A DNA stretch of 64,000 bases from contig ML769385.1 in the NCBI GenBank assembly GCA_009733575.1, forward strand, positions 150,055 through 214,054, written 5' to 3'. The stretch's first letter is position 1, and every line of letters begins with the position of its first letter. The notes below the pieces were generated by a model that saw nothing but the letters and a program-made list of their open reading frames with translations, was not told the origin of the DNA and ran no database searches. The DNA is from Gymnopus androsaceus JB14 (taxonomy: Eukaryota; Basidiomycota; Agaricomycetes; Agaricales; Omphalotaceae). The position numbers were made by a program, and so were the translations under genes. Below are positions 35,378 to 47,550 of the stretch, piece by piece.

Positions 35378-36203
35378 TCAGAACTTCCAGTATTGAATGC
35401 CGTAGCCAGCCTTCTCAAACGGCAACTTCCCTCCTCGAGAACTATCATGGATCGCACACTGTAGCTTGCTGACAATCTGTCTAGCTGTGCTGCGATCCTT
35501 GACGCGATTTGTTTCGAGTTCTTCCTTGCAACTCTGTAAAGCGAAGTTTTAGGATTGTAGATGCTCAAGAAGACAGGCATACACTCACTTGAATAGCCTG
35601 TACAATATCAGCGTCCACCTCCATCAAGAGCTCTGCTGTGCGCCCATCTTCTGCCCACTTGGCATCAATCGTCGCTTCCACGATAGGTATTAGTATTTCG
35701 AGGCTCGCAAAGCCCATACCGACCCCATAGACCGTTCGAGCACGAGGAACAAGGTCCAATAAAGTCTGGGTTGGAGTAGCCTCCCCGTTCCGGGGATCCA
35801 AAACGAAAAGGGATCCAGGATTGGGGGGTACCAATGCTCCACTTTCAAAAAGATGTTTTCGAGCGGCGATAGAAAATTGTGATGCTGATGTCGCTCCTGA
35901 TGCAAGTAATCCGCGAACGGCAGAGCGAAGGCTACGGTCTAAGGTCAGTCAAGGACGGAGCGGAATGAAAAGCTGTTGACTGACTCATCCACGGTCGCGT
36001 TCGCGAGGTATGTATCGACCATGAGGTTCCTGCATGTAAAGGTCAAACAAGGTCAAGGTTTTATCCTCGAATCAGAGAATGATCACTGACACATGTCCTA
36101 CAATAGGTCGCGGATAGTTGGGAGTGACAGGAACCTCGGGAGCAGGCATGTCGAAGTGAAAGGGCGATGGATATATGCAGCCATTTATATCGATGTATAC
36201 CAT
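35378..36203 (-). CDS. unrecognised conserved-looking protein, 217 residues
   Basis: Four exons, complement(join(35378..35533,35589..35938,35993..36029,36093..36203)), join cleanly in frame from the ATG at 36203. The N-terminal part is Pro-rich (PAPEVPVTPNYPRPIVGHE) and continues HGRYIPRERDHRSLRSAVRG. The middle has SQFSIAARKHLFESGALVPP and a Gly-rich helix YGVGMGFASLEILIPIVEAT. The C-terminal 70 residues are helical and charged (CKEELETNRVKDRSTARQIV), ending GYGIQYWKF. No signal peptide or TM. I do not recognise the family and assign no function. Confidence 0.7.
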
Positions 36204-36491
36204 CTTCAGGCTCCGCGCAAATCTCGAGGCTCTCCACTACGATCACATACAGTGGATGGTGCATCATATGAGCCGGTGGTCAAATCCTGGGCAAGATCAC
36301 TTACTTGCTTGAAGTGACTCACTCAACAAACGCGAGATCAATGGTCCATATTCGACGGCGTTCAATCAGATCAATTGATGGATTGTGGTTCGTTTTGTGG
36401 TTCAATTCTGAGAAAAGTGTTGCAGCTGGTTCCTACTTATAAGGATGTGAATTATCTTGACATCTTCCCTCTTGATATCTTCGCCTCACTA

Positions 36492-38104
36492 ATGTCTGGT
36501 GTCTTTCGTTCCCCATCCTCAGATTCGGAATTTTTTCGGCTCAGCTCTTCCATCATACTACCTCGTATCTGGATAGGACTCTGGCAACTCTCTAGCAATG
36601 CATGGGGAACCGCACCGCTTCCTCGAATCCGCGAGGCAATGGCCAGACACGTTGAAATGGGATACACTGCATTCGGTATGGTTCCTTGCTACTCGTAAGT
36701 AGCTGCTAAGCCATCTTGACTGATTCTGGCTTTTCTAGATATGGTAAGCTATCAGATCTTTTGCTAACTTCTGGCATTGACCGTATTTTTTGATTAGGGT
36801 AGGTATTTGAGCACTACTATTCAGTTGTGCTTTGCGATGTGATGCTTCTGATACTCATTCCAACGTGCTAGCGGATCACTATGGTAAGGAAAACCATTCC
36901 CGGCATGACCATTCATACTGACGCGCAGGGGTCAGGTAATGCAGAGATACATTTCGTACGTGCAAGACAAGCAGTTTCGCCGTGACTTGCATCGAATTGA
37001 AACATTTACTATAGGGACAATTCCGACAAACATTATCGCCAAATCAAGCCGTATTCGGGGCCACAAAATGGTGTGTCTTCTCAGACATTGAACCCTCTCA
37101 GAAATTGGTGGAGGCCGCTGTCAAAGACAGGATGGAAAGAATGCAAAGCGACCGTGTTGATCTTTTACAGGTATTGCCCAAGTTATCATAACAGTATCGA
37201 AATCTAATCTCGATTGTAGTTTCACTGGCAAAATTACTCCGACAGGGGATATCTCAAGGCACTGGAGATTCTCCAATCTCTCAAGACGAAAGGATGGATT
37301 TCTGCACTCGGCCTCTGTAACTTTGATTCAATTAGGACTGATGAGATCTGCACGCAGCTCGGTCCAGGTGTGATCTCATCCAACCAAGTGCAGGTACTTG
37401 CTACCATAATTTCCTCTACCTTGGCGACTAGATTTTCTTTTTTTACATGTAGTTCTCGCTGATCGACACTCGCCCCCTCCATGGGATGGCCGATGTTTGT
37501 GAGAAACATAACATTCGAATCGTTTGTTATGGTGTTCTTGTAAGCCATCTTCTTTTTCGACATTCTCTTCCTGACTATGTATCATATTTGCGCTTAGTGT
37601 GGCGGCTTCTTGTCTGAAGCTTGGCTTAATAAGCCTATGCCTGACCGGTACTCCAACAAGCTGACCCCGTCTCAACGCAAGGCAAGGTCAACTTGGGATC
37701 ATTACATTATTCTTTCTGAACGAAGGCGCAGTATCTAGACATGATTACTGGGGCATGGGGTGACTGGAGTATATTTCAAGACCTTCTTCGCACCCTTAGG
37801 ACCATTGGTGACAGTTATGGATTAAGTATCTCCAACATCGCGACGCGCTGGGTTTTGGATCATGCTTTCGTAGGCGCGGTGATTATAGGTGATCACTTTC
37901 GTTGCCTCCAGCTGCCTTACATCTGGCTTATTATCCCTTTCAGGAACGCGCCTTGGAATTTCTGAACACATTAAAGACAACGAGCGAGTCTACGGCTTTA
38001 AGCTTAGCGACGACGACAATGCTGCACTGGAAGCTGTTTTGGATCGTTCAAATGGTCGACGATTGATTAGTTCCATAGGGGACTGTGGTGCTGAATACAG
38101 GTAA
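36492..38104 (+). CDS. aldo/keto reductase with extreme microexons in the active-site region
   Basis: Model: join(36492..36675, 36739..36743, 36798, 36872..36883, 36936..36955, 37015..37170, 37220..37393, 37453..37539, 37598..37681, 37732..37888, 37944..38104), 346 residues, every junction in frame. AKR features are IWIGLWQLSS (first strand), DMADHYGNAEIHF (catalytic Asp and Tyr), AVFGATKW (Lys), LLQFHWQNYS (His), the barrel segments GWISALGLCNFDS and IRIVCYGVLCGGFLSE, and the cofactor-site loop AVIIGTRLGISEHI. The catalytic block is spread over five exons of 184, 5, 1, 12 and 20 nt. If 36744-36871 is one intron and the acceptor at 36928 is used, the frame also stays open but the Asp-Tyr block is lost. 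The intron at 37682-37731 has a GC donor. Physiological substrate unknown. Confidence 0.85.
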
Positions 38105-38296
38105 CTTGAATTGATGTTGGATTTACGAGGCATCGTTACCACTTTGCAATTGATTTAATATTGAGTCTCTACAAGTGATGTACAAACATGCTGTAAAATA
38201 CAATATTTATGGACGTGTACAAGTAATCCGTCAGCAATCTTTAGAAATGAATAACGAAGAGCGAAAGCCCGAGTGAATTAATCCGACAGTAACATA

Positions 38297-41200
38297 TCAT
38301 AACTTGCTCGCAGAATTTGCTGTACCTGGTGTGGAGGTAACAGGTAACCTTTGAATTGGCTGTAGCTTCCGTTTGATGTCTCGTGAAATCGTTGTCTTTG
38401 GATGCCAGTCGCGGAAAGCGTCCCGAAGTTGCGTAATTTCCTGCGAGAAGTAACGAGTTACTCGTTCATCCGCAATCAAGTCACGGAGAGCCCATGGAAT
38501 CTGGAAGGAACATAAACGATTGATCTATGATGAATGATAACTACAACGAACCTCGTAGTCGTTCATTTCATTGGATGCATTGAAAGGTTCAATTGTTAAT
38601 TCCGGGTGATCCTCAAAGCCAATGTTCGTGAGGAAAAGATAGTTCACCGCCAAGCTAAAGAAGGGGTGAAAAATAGGAAAGAATCAATGTTGAGAACTAC
38701 CTACGAATAACAAGACAGCTCTTCATAGGCTGTAGAATGACCGATTCCATTCAAGGAGCCGGCTGTCACTTCGGATAGATGAGCCAACAGCCCACTGTCG
38801 GATAATCCACAATTGAGAACACGAAGCAGTAGCACCAATAGATTCGTAAGAAAATCGGAGGAACTACATGAAACTCATCAGCTGAAGATAACTGATGCCT
38901 AGCGGTCAAAACTCACTTATACGCATCGCCGTCAATGTAGAGGCCCCGCAAAATCAATGGATGAGAGGCAGAAGTAAACAATCCCGAGTATATTGGAACA
39001 ACTTGATCGTTCAAAGATGCGACATAAACCATCTTGGTCTGTGTTGCATCATTGTAAGCCATGGCCGGAACAGTCTTGAATATCTCACCTCGTTGTAAAG
39101 TACATTCTGGAGCGCTTGAACATACGCCTTGGAAACGTCACTCTCAGAATTTTGGAAGGTGAAGAGCTCTTTCGCAGCGCTACTTTCCAGGTACTACATG
39201 TTGAAGATGATCAGTGACCTGTTGGTGATGACCAAAATCAGTCACACCTGGATGTATGGCTGCAGAAGGGAGCTCGAGCTGAGGTATCGAAGAGGTCCCA
39301 AATGGATACCACATAGAGCCAGACAGCAGACTCTTTGAGGGGGTAATGGAACCATAGTTGACTCCTAAATCTGAGATGGGTTCCGATGCCGCATTCTTAG
39401 TCGTTCTGATATGTCTGTCACGAATGAGACGGTCGAGTAAATGTGTGGAGACTATCGAGCCTTGCGAGTGTGTCGCCACAAAGATTACATCTGCATTGTG
39501 GAGGTCGTCCATCCAAGATTCATTTGATAGTAAACTGGTGTACAGCCTGTTTTGTGGAGAGGGTCATCAGAAGAACGCGAGCAATCCAGCGAGGAAAACG
39601 CACTTTTCAACCCTTCCATTAATTGTTCCTTCGCCCTCGAGAGGTATCTTGGTGATCTTGTCAAACTTAACTCCATGTGCTGACTGAAATTCTTCCAAGG
39701 CTTGTTCCATCATGTTCGCGAACTTTGGACTGGTTCCCGTAGGCTATACAGATAGGGTCAGTGAGATAGAAACCAAGAGCGTTGTAATGAGAGGTGCATA
39801 GCACGAATGATCATCATCATCGAAGTATGACCTCCACGTCTAGATGACCATTGGATGGTGGACGATATCAGAGATGGTAAAGACAAGTTGCCTCGTTACT
39901 TCAAATCGAACCGATAATCAAACCGGTAAGACCTTAGTGCTTAGCCCTAAGATCACCACCTGGCCATGGCCATGGAAGGGAAGACGTCGACTCTGTTGAC
40001 TAGCATCTCTTGAAACGCTCTTTGCATCAAAAGATGCATGACGGGGAGACATCTCGATGGCAGTGATGAAAGGGTACAGATGTGCACAAGCGGAATCCAA
40101 GTAGATGTGGATGACTCACCTCTCCGAGCATTGATCGCATGATAGCTCCTGCAAGACGCGAAGAAATCAGAATTATTTGTAACATGAGGGAGGGCTTGTA
40201 ATACTCACCAGGAAACCATCCATGAACTCCGATGATTACCACCCTCTTACAGCCTCTCGTCACATCTATCCAAGATTTCTGGGCGTCATCCTGCAATCCA
40301 ATAGCAGCCTTGGCCTTTCCCTTTCTCTCCTGCGAAGCTTTCTTTCGGTTTTCAACAGCGGTGTTGATCACGTCCCAGGCCCTGGGCAGGTTTTGGCCCC
40401 AGTTAATCAACTCTCGCAGCTTTTTCCTTTCTCGCTCAATGAGCTCAGCCTCTCCCCCAACACCAGCTCCGCCAGGTATCGCAGTGTCTCCAGAAAAGCT
40501 TCGTCGCCTGGAACTTCCTCTCCGTGTCCGTCGTTTGGTTGCACCTGCACCCACGCCGAGTCGACTATCCCCTCCGGAAGTATAACCACTATCTGCGCCT
40601 AATAGCACTCCACTCATATATCGCATCGTTTTCCCAATCGTGGTTCCGAAGCCTCCTGCAATGTCGGTGGGAGCTGGGAGGTACTGCTCCGGCACCCAGC
40701 AGCGCGGAGCTGTGTGGAACGTATCTTCCCATGATGGAAGAACGATGTTAGGAGGAGGTGGAGGGTGGGGTGTACTAGTACCAGACTTGTTAATGGGTTT
40801 CGATCTATCCTTCTTTGCCTCCTCCCGATCTGAAGGAGGTGTAGAAATCCCGTCTTTAGGTAAAGAAGATGGCCCAGCAACACTGGATGGAGGCGCGCGC
40901 GCATCGCCTGCTCGTTTTGCCTTCTTTGCTGCAGCAACCGAAGCCTTGAGGTCGTCAGAAATGGTCAAGGGTGGCGCAGTTTTATTGCCGGCTGAACTTG
41001 TGTTTGTCTTTGTCGTACTTACGGATGCAGCTCTCCCATGTCGAGGAACTTTGGGTTTTGTCGGCGAGCCAGGAACGGAAATGGGATCAGGACGAGCTTC
41101 GCGATCTTCTTTGGATATTTTAGTGGGGGGTTGAGGGGAGGGGGGAGGACGAGGAAGGTTACCATTCGTGTCCACGACAACCTTTGCATCCTGACCCTTC

Positions 41201-44005
41201 TCGTCCTTGGATTCGATCATCTTCTTTGCATCATGACCCACTAGTGCCTGCATCAAGGAAATCGCAGTGCTTGCTGGGATCTTTGTGACGCTGACAGCCT
41301 TCTCCGATTCTGGTGCGACTACCGTTTCCATATTCACACTACCACCTTCATCATTGTCCAAGTCCATCACCTCCATCCCATTCTCATCTCGCTTCACCCC
41401 ATCACCATCGCCTTCCAGCATTGTACCTTCCAAATTCTTCACCGCTAACCCTCTTCCCCGGCTCAACGAAAAGAACGAAGCCCAGCCTGAACGGAGAGAT
41501 GAAGCAGAATCGGCAATAGGGTTCATAGGATCGGCATTGGAAGAGATTGGAGCCTGTGCACCAGAAGTATTTTCCGTAGAAGAGTCGCCCTGCGTGGACG
41601 CAGGGGGTTCGCTGGATGGTGTTATGGTATCTAGTTGTCTATCTCTTGCGAGAGCAGCCTCCTTAATCTTTTCCGACTCTGTCATCTCCTTCTTCTTCTT
41701 ATCCTCATCGTCATCGTCATCATCTCCGTTTCCGTTTCCTCCGAGTCCATCTGCTTCACCACCTCCGGTATCCCGGCTCCCACTATTCGAAGTATCATTG
41801 GCAGTAGCAGCAGTAGTCTCATAACCGTACCACGCCCATGGAGAAAACCATGATCCGGCTGCACGTGCAGCCTCAAAGGAAAATATTGACGGGGCTTTTC
41901 CATGAGTACTGTTCTGAGTGGTAGGTGGTAGCGAAGTAGATGGCATATCAGAAACATTGGTAGGCGGTGTGGCTTCAGGCTCCGCAGGAGCAGGGGCAGA
42001 GATAACATTATCAGAAGGCCTCAAAGCAGGCGGAGCAGAGGCAGAGCGTTCTGGAAGAGAGTCAGCGGGTGGAAGCTGGGTGATGATTTCCTCGACGCTT
42101 TCCGTCCTGGCCTCTGGTACTGAGTCCAAATTCGGTGGAACTTCAACGCTATGCTGCGAAGTGTTCCATCCAATATAACTCCACCACGAAGCATTCGTTG
42201 CATCGCGTGTATGCAAAGAAGAGGGCTCGCTCTGGGTGGTATTTGCCGTACCATTCTCGAGCGGGATCGACAACGAAGCAGTATCTTTATTTGTAGCTTC
42301 ATCGGGAGTTGGGGCAGGGGGTGTGGACATGGCTGGTGAAGCAGAGTCAGGTTGACCCGCCGCAGTAGTTGTCGTCGTGGAATCTGATGAAAGAGATGGG
42401 TTCAGTGAAGTTTCAGTGATGGAGGAAGCTTCCGTAGTCGATATTACTTCTGAAATATGATCTACAGCAAGGACGAACGTGTCAATGAGCGTGGTGAACG
42501 TGAACGCGAAAAGAAGAACAAAGGATGACGTAAAAGACACTGCGATCACGATGTAGAAATGTTGTAGAAATGAAATTACACACCAGCTGTAGAGCCTGCA
42601 GTCTCTTGTTCCGCCTCTTTGCCTCGTTTCACCGCATCCTCTAACCGCATCTTTGGCCGCCCAAGAAGTGGTAGGCTGATACTAAATCGACTGGTGGACG
42701 GATTGAGCGAGTTCAACGAATCTAGTCGCCTACGGGGTTGAAGCGTCTGGCCACCTGATGGTGAAGTACTGACGGGCTGTGAATCCTCGCTTGTGGCAGC
42801 ATAATCCGTGTCAGTGGTATGCGCAGGAGTACCTGTTTTTCGTAGCGTCTGAGCTTTCTGCCCATCTTCATCGTCCGACTGTATAGGTGTACGGACAGGA
42901 CCAGGAACTTCGTCGTCTACTGAACCCACATAAGAAGAAGAAGCCCTGCTCAGTGGGCTGGGTGATGTTGGTGAAGTGGAAAGTGAAGTGGAAATGGAAG
43001 AAGGTTGATGGGAATGCGAGCTTGTGTTCTGAGACTGCGAAGGATATGGCGCGAAAGGATTGAACCAAGTGTGCTTCGAAGGACGAGGATCGCTGGATTG
43101 TTTTGGTCGTTCAGATGCACGTACAGTTTTCGATAAATCTTCCGATGTCGTATAGGAAGGTAATTCGGCTCTAGGTGTCTCTAATTCGTCCTGCGTTAGG
43201 GAAGCACGTATAGTGTCAGCTGAATAAGGTTGTGTAGATCCGAGTGCATCTATAGCATTGCTTAATGCTTCATTGTTCTCTATGCATCCATCTATAGGGA
43301 TGGAGTCGAGAGGTTGAACAGTAGCTTTGGGCGTATCTTGTACTGAAGCCAACTCGGATGTAGCCGTAGCACCCGCGGCCTTTTCCTTTCCTTTGGAGCG
43401 GCCAAAAGATCCAAACCAGGATGCCCGGCCTGGTGAAGAAGATGGTGCATAATCTGGCTGAGGGGAAGGATCTTCGTTTGTGGATTCAAGTAATGCAGGT
43501 GATGAAATTCTGTAGTTCGGTTAACAAGAATCCCAGTAAGAAAACAAATGGCATACGAAGGAAATGCAATTCCCGCATCCTCCGAGGCTCTGCTACTTAT
43601 AAAGTTCAGCACTCCTGTAAGATTGATTGTACAAAACACGTACGAAGCTTCGGCTCCAAGATTACTGCCTCCTTCCTCTAAATCTTCATTGCTAAACACA
43701 TCCTGTACTCGGATTCTAGTGCTGTTCTTTCGTTCCACTGCAGGTGCGCTGGTAGAGCTAGTAACTCTAGGCTGGTTGGATATAGCGGGGACAAGCTTGG
43801 AGGCAGAAGATGCTGAGCTTGATACGGTTTCTGGCTCTGCAAATACTATTGATACTTCTGGAACAGCAGAATTCTTTGATACAATTAAGGGTGGTCCAGG
43901 CGAAGTGCCCGAAATTAAGCTTGTTGCGCGCCAAGTCGGGGGCCGAGCGGAGCGAGTGGTTGCTGTAGATTTCGTTGACTTCGAAGAGCGACGCGAAGTG
44001 CTCAT
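38297..44005 (-). CDS. large YML020W-like membrane-associated serine hydrolase
   Basis: Start ATG at 44005, stop at 38297-38299. The first 700 or so residues are low-complexity Ser/Thr/Pro/Glu with an Asp-rich tract and poly-Lys. The recognisable core begins at SWEDTFHTAPRCWVPEQYLP and IGKTMRYMSGVLLG, followed by AWDVINTAVENRK and KRVVIIGVHGWFPGAIMRSM. After a long intron (about 39746-40119) come PTGTSPKFANMMEQALEEF and the nucleophile elbow VIFVATHSQGSIVSTHLL (H-S-Q-G-S). The C-terminal region includes TKMVYVASLNDQVVPIYSGL and a charged end. Fungal orthologues such as yeast YML020W are uncharacterised. A hydrophobic run near 42480-42549 is intronic (donor gtgtgt, acceptor ctgtag), not a TM. 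Confidence 0.8.
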
Positions 44006-44541
44006 TACTGCGCCGATGTGGTAAAGAGAAAAGAGAACTCAGAGAGAGCTATGACACCACATGTTTCCCTACTGCCAATTTACCTAATCGGGCCGGAGCT
44101 GACCGTGACGCCTATGACGCGAAGGTTCGACATACGTTTGGACCAACGAATCACTGATAATCGAAGGTATTCAATCCTCCCAAATCTTCCTTCCTCCTAA
44201 GAAGGACGTTCTCCTCGCGATCAACACCTAACCCAAGTTTATCTCTGCCAGTGAAGAACTCAGCGCTTAGGGCATGGAGTGCAGGTTGAGTGCAGGCGTT
44301 CCACAGCCGGTAGTTCAACCTCTAGAGAGCCGGTGAGAGGCATTATCAGGTATCCTTCTGAGAGTGAGCAATGGAATATAATGTATCAGCTCAGTGGGCA
44401 GATCTCCTAGAACTAGCATGGTCGGCAGTTACATTCTGTAGTAAGCGATTGTATTTGGATTTTCGTCGTTGCAAGCGCTCTTAGGATAACTGGGATGGCT
44501 AATTACGAGGCATTCCCGATGCGTGCAAGGGCATTACTGGA
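44006..44541. other. intergenic stretch, no gene seen
   Basis: About 540 bases upstream of the YML020W-like gene and downstream of the crinkler-like gene. Only short frames without conserved peptides. The part adjoining 44541 may include 3' UTR of the degraded gene. Confidence 0.45.
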
Positions 44542-45507
44542 CTACGGTACTTGCCCAATCCGATGCAAAATGCTCTGATAGACATCAACCTGAAATGCAT
44601 GAGTGTATGCAAAACGAGGAGAAGGCCCATAGGTGTTGTAGAAATGCGACAGATTTTCGGGCGTGAGCTGGTCGCGTAGTCTTTGGTACCTTGCGCTAAG
44701 TATTGGAAGCCATGAGTACAAAAATTCCGTGAAACAAAACAAATATCACGCACGCAAAAATGATGTCTGTTAAAAGGAAAGGACGCATTCTATATTGGAT
44801 GACTGAGAGATGCATTTATTTTCCTTGTCCAATCCGAGAGACGAGGAAGGCATGCCTCAACGATTCGAGCGTTCGATAGCCCAATATGATATGAGGGCTC
44901 CACATTGGAACCAACGAAGTATATATCATTGTCTGTCAAGTAAAACGCTAAAGTGGATATCTTTGTCGAGAATTGGAATGCCCCATCTTCCACAGAATAA
45001 CACAAAAAAGTCTGGTTCAAGCTGGAGGCAAGTGGGTTCCCGTGTCATCATGCGCATGACAATGGCATAGAGCAGAAAAAGTGACCTGCCTATTCCAGGC
45101 TGTCCGACGACTTGGAAAACTCGAAATCCAGTTTCAAGGTTTTGCATGAATGAAGTGTCGGATAGGAGGTCCTGCGCCTTGTCAAGACTCACCGAGGAGG
45201 GATCGATTTCCAGTTTGCGCTCGAGTTGATTACGTGACCAGGTATTCCTCGTAGATTCCGTGTGGGTTAATATATTCCCGCGAAAGAAGCGATACATGTC
45301 CTGGAGGGCAGCGATGAATTGAGGAAAGATGACTATCGCCTCGGGCTGCTCTGGTACCATGGCTGGTATAGATAACACAGTGTAGCCATCAACAACGCTG
45401 AAGAGTGAGGATGCCTTTTCGCCCCATGCTAGATCATAGAGTCGTTCGTAATTACTCGGCGCTGCTCCTGGAGGGGTCCCGTTGGCATTGATAAGGGGAT
45501 GAGACAT
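44542..45507 (-). pseudogene. P-loop protein of the Agaricomycete crinkler-like group, apparently degraded
   Basis: From the ATG at 45507 the frame gives about 180 residues: YERLYDLAWGEKASSLFSVV, then FRVFQVVGQPGIGRSLFLLY, a Walker A-like loop with Arg where Lys is expected (GQPGIGRS). Continuing requires removing one G near 44991 to reach EDGAFQFSTK and EACLPRLSDW, and a further shift to reach EFLYSWLPILSARYQRLRDQ and FYNTYGPSPRFAYTHA, segments typical of the C-terminal part of these proteins. With an altered Walker A and several frame breaks I call it a probable pseudogene, though assembly errors are common in this window. It lies 69 bases downstream of the GH105 stop, same strand. Confidence 0.55.
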
Positions 45508-45576
45508 GGTTCAGATTAAGTCAAATAAGCGCTGAGCTCAGGGACTTCGCGTGTATGAGCTGACGTAATTTTAAGT

Positions 45577-47008
45577 CTATATAAACGTTCTAAGGTATTC
45601 TGTCAATGCCAAAAGGGCCAGACTCTGACCATAAGGCGTACTGGTCAAAGGTATCTTCTTGTATCCTTCGAGATCGTTAAACACCGGCGTTCCAAAAGAT
45701 ACGAGCTGCAGTTCGCCTCGTGGCGTAATATTGTTAATTACCCCTTCGATGGCCTTCTTGGCTGCACTGATGTACCGCTCTTCCCTAGGTATTAGCCTAA
45801 GTCTAAGTGCTTTCAGAATCCCATACGCAAACCCCGCAGTACAAGATGCCTCCAGGTAAGAGGTATCATCGTCCAAGATTGTGTGCCAAAGGCCTGTCGC
45901 CTGATCTTGGTACTTGACCAAGGCATTTATTTGTGCAACGAGGGAAGTGACCAAAAAATTGCGGACACCGTCTGTTTCAGAGAGCTTGAGCATTTCGATG
46001 AAGTCCGGAATGGCGACGGTAACCCAGCAGTTGCCTCTGCCCCACCGTGCCCTGCCGAAATGGTGTCGCCCATCGAATGTCCAGCCTAATGAAAGGATCA
46101 GCCGCAGCGACAATGTACGATATGCATAAATACCGTGGAACCAAAGACCAGTCTGGATATCTTGAAGGTATTTGATACTAGAATAAGCAACTTGACACAT
46201 AAATCACCACGTCCTCAGCCAGCTCAAACTTACTGAATCAAAAACTGCCTTTTGGCCTCCTCGACATAATGGGGCCGATCCATGACTAACCCAATCTTGG
46301 CCAACGGAAGAACTGTCATCATGAGGGTATCGTCCCATAGTTGCTGATAATTTTCCTGAGAATATGTGATGTGTTGGAAGCCGCCCTCATCCGTACGCTT
46401 CAAATCGTACATGGCATATTCCGCCCAAGAGTCCAGATGAACGTGATAATCAGCCTTTTTGGCTTCATGAAGATAAGCCGCAGTCAAAAGGGGGGACATG
46501 GTGTTGATATTCTATAAAGGTCGATTCGGTAAAAGCTCTTGGGAGTATAAGACAGTACATACCTTGGTCGTCCCAATCTCGAAACGATCTTTAAACCAAG
46601 ACAGGGATATGGCCAATGCATCTTTGTCGCCCGTAATTTCGTAAAATTTGAGCAAACCATACAACCCTAAAAGCACAATAAGAAACTAGCTTCTAGAGAT
46701 ATCGTAATATGTTCAACCTATTCCATGGGTCCACTGAAATCAATATATATGTATCAGAGAGGCTGAGATCAGGACAACAGTGTCGGACACGAACCTCCCA
46801 GTCATCCCATCCTTTAGTATCAATCACCCTCCCGTCGTCGAGAGTCAAGAGGAATTCACCAGTCTCATCTTTGATGTTCACGAGACAATTAATGAGATTT
46901 TGGATGTGCTTCAAGACGGAAACCTGCGTTATACAAGTTAATCGGCGACAATTTGAGGGATAAATAGAGTCGAAGTACTTTTACAGGGTTCACATTCCGG
47001 AAAGACAT
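45577..47008 (-). CDS. GH105 unsaturated rhamnogalacturonyl / glucuronyl hydrolase
   Basis: Start ATG at 47008 (MSFRNVNP, then an intron), stop TAG at 45577-45579. Segments typical of GH105/GH88 six-hairpin enzymes are WTHGIGLYGLLKFYEITGD, YHVHLDSWAEYAMYDL, LWDDTLMMTVLPLAKIG, WTFDGRHHFGRARWGRGNCW and TAGFAYGILKALRLRLI. The hallmark WxRGNGW appears as WGRGNCW, with Cys replacing Gly. No signal peptide is visible, so the enzyme is probably intracellular and acts on imported disaccharides released by pectin or rhamnogalacturonan lyases. Introns are canonical and the frame is intact. It is divergent from the DAL5-like carrier across 540 bp. Confidence 0.85.
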
Positions 47009-47550
47009 CGCAGTAAAGAGTCAACCTGGTCTGTGTTCATGGTGGATTTGATCTGACAATGATTTAAGCTGCAGAGAATCGATAGCACGGACCGGAGTGA
47101 GTGCAACGCGATACGGGCCGACCGGACCTTTGCGCGTCGTTGAGACACGTCTCAAGCCAAGCCTCAAACACGCAAGGAATTAACAAAAGTTGCCAAGATA
47201 CCGAGTGCTCCTGCTCCTGTGCATTTTACTACGCGTTCTTCTGGTCCTGGACAAGGATTCTGCCAAAATCGGGCCCTAAAATACGCCATTTCGAACATGG
47301 TTCTTCTAACTCTTCATGTCATGGACATACAGTACGCTCAATAGAATCTAATGCAGTCATTCTGCCAAGAAAGCACAATAGGGCGCGTGAGGCTTGAGAT
47401 TGCCAGGTTCATGTCAAGAGATCCGGGTCCGCTATACCGGACAAACAGTCACAAGATAAGTAATGTGTGGGGCACGGTGAACGGGTCGCCTCAAAAGCTG
47501 CGGGGAAATGTGGGGAATTTGGATTGCTTCTTGAGTTCGACCATATTGGG
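47009..47550. promoter_or_regulatory. shared divergent promoter region of GH105 and the DAL5-like carrier
   Basis: About 540 bases between two divergent start codons. It holds short frames without recognisable peptides. I could not identify a convincing regulator site by eye. Confidence 0.4.

Noticed and set aside
40027..40120. C-terminal extension of the long minus-strand frame past HGWFPG
   Set aside because: After GAIMRSMLGE a gtgagt donor begins a long intron; the frame beyond it does not resemble the family, which resumes at PTGTSPKF.
42480..42549. Apparent transmembrane segment in the long minus-strand frame of the YML020W-like gene
   Set aside because: It is flanked by a gtgtgt donor and a ctgtag acceptor, and removal keeps the frame (STADHISEV), so it is intronic.
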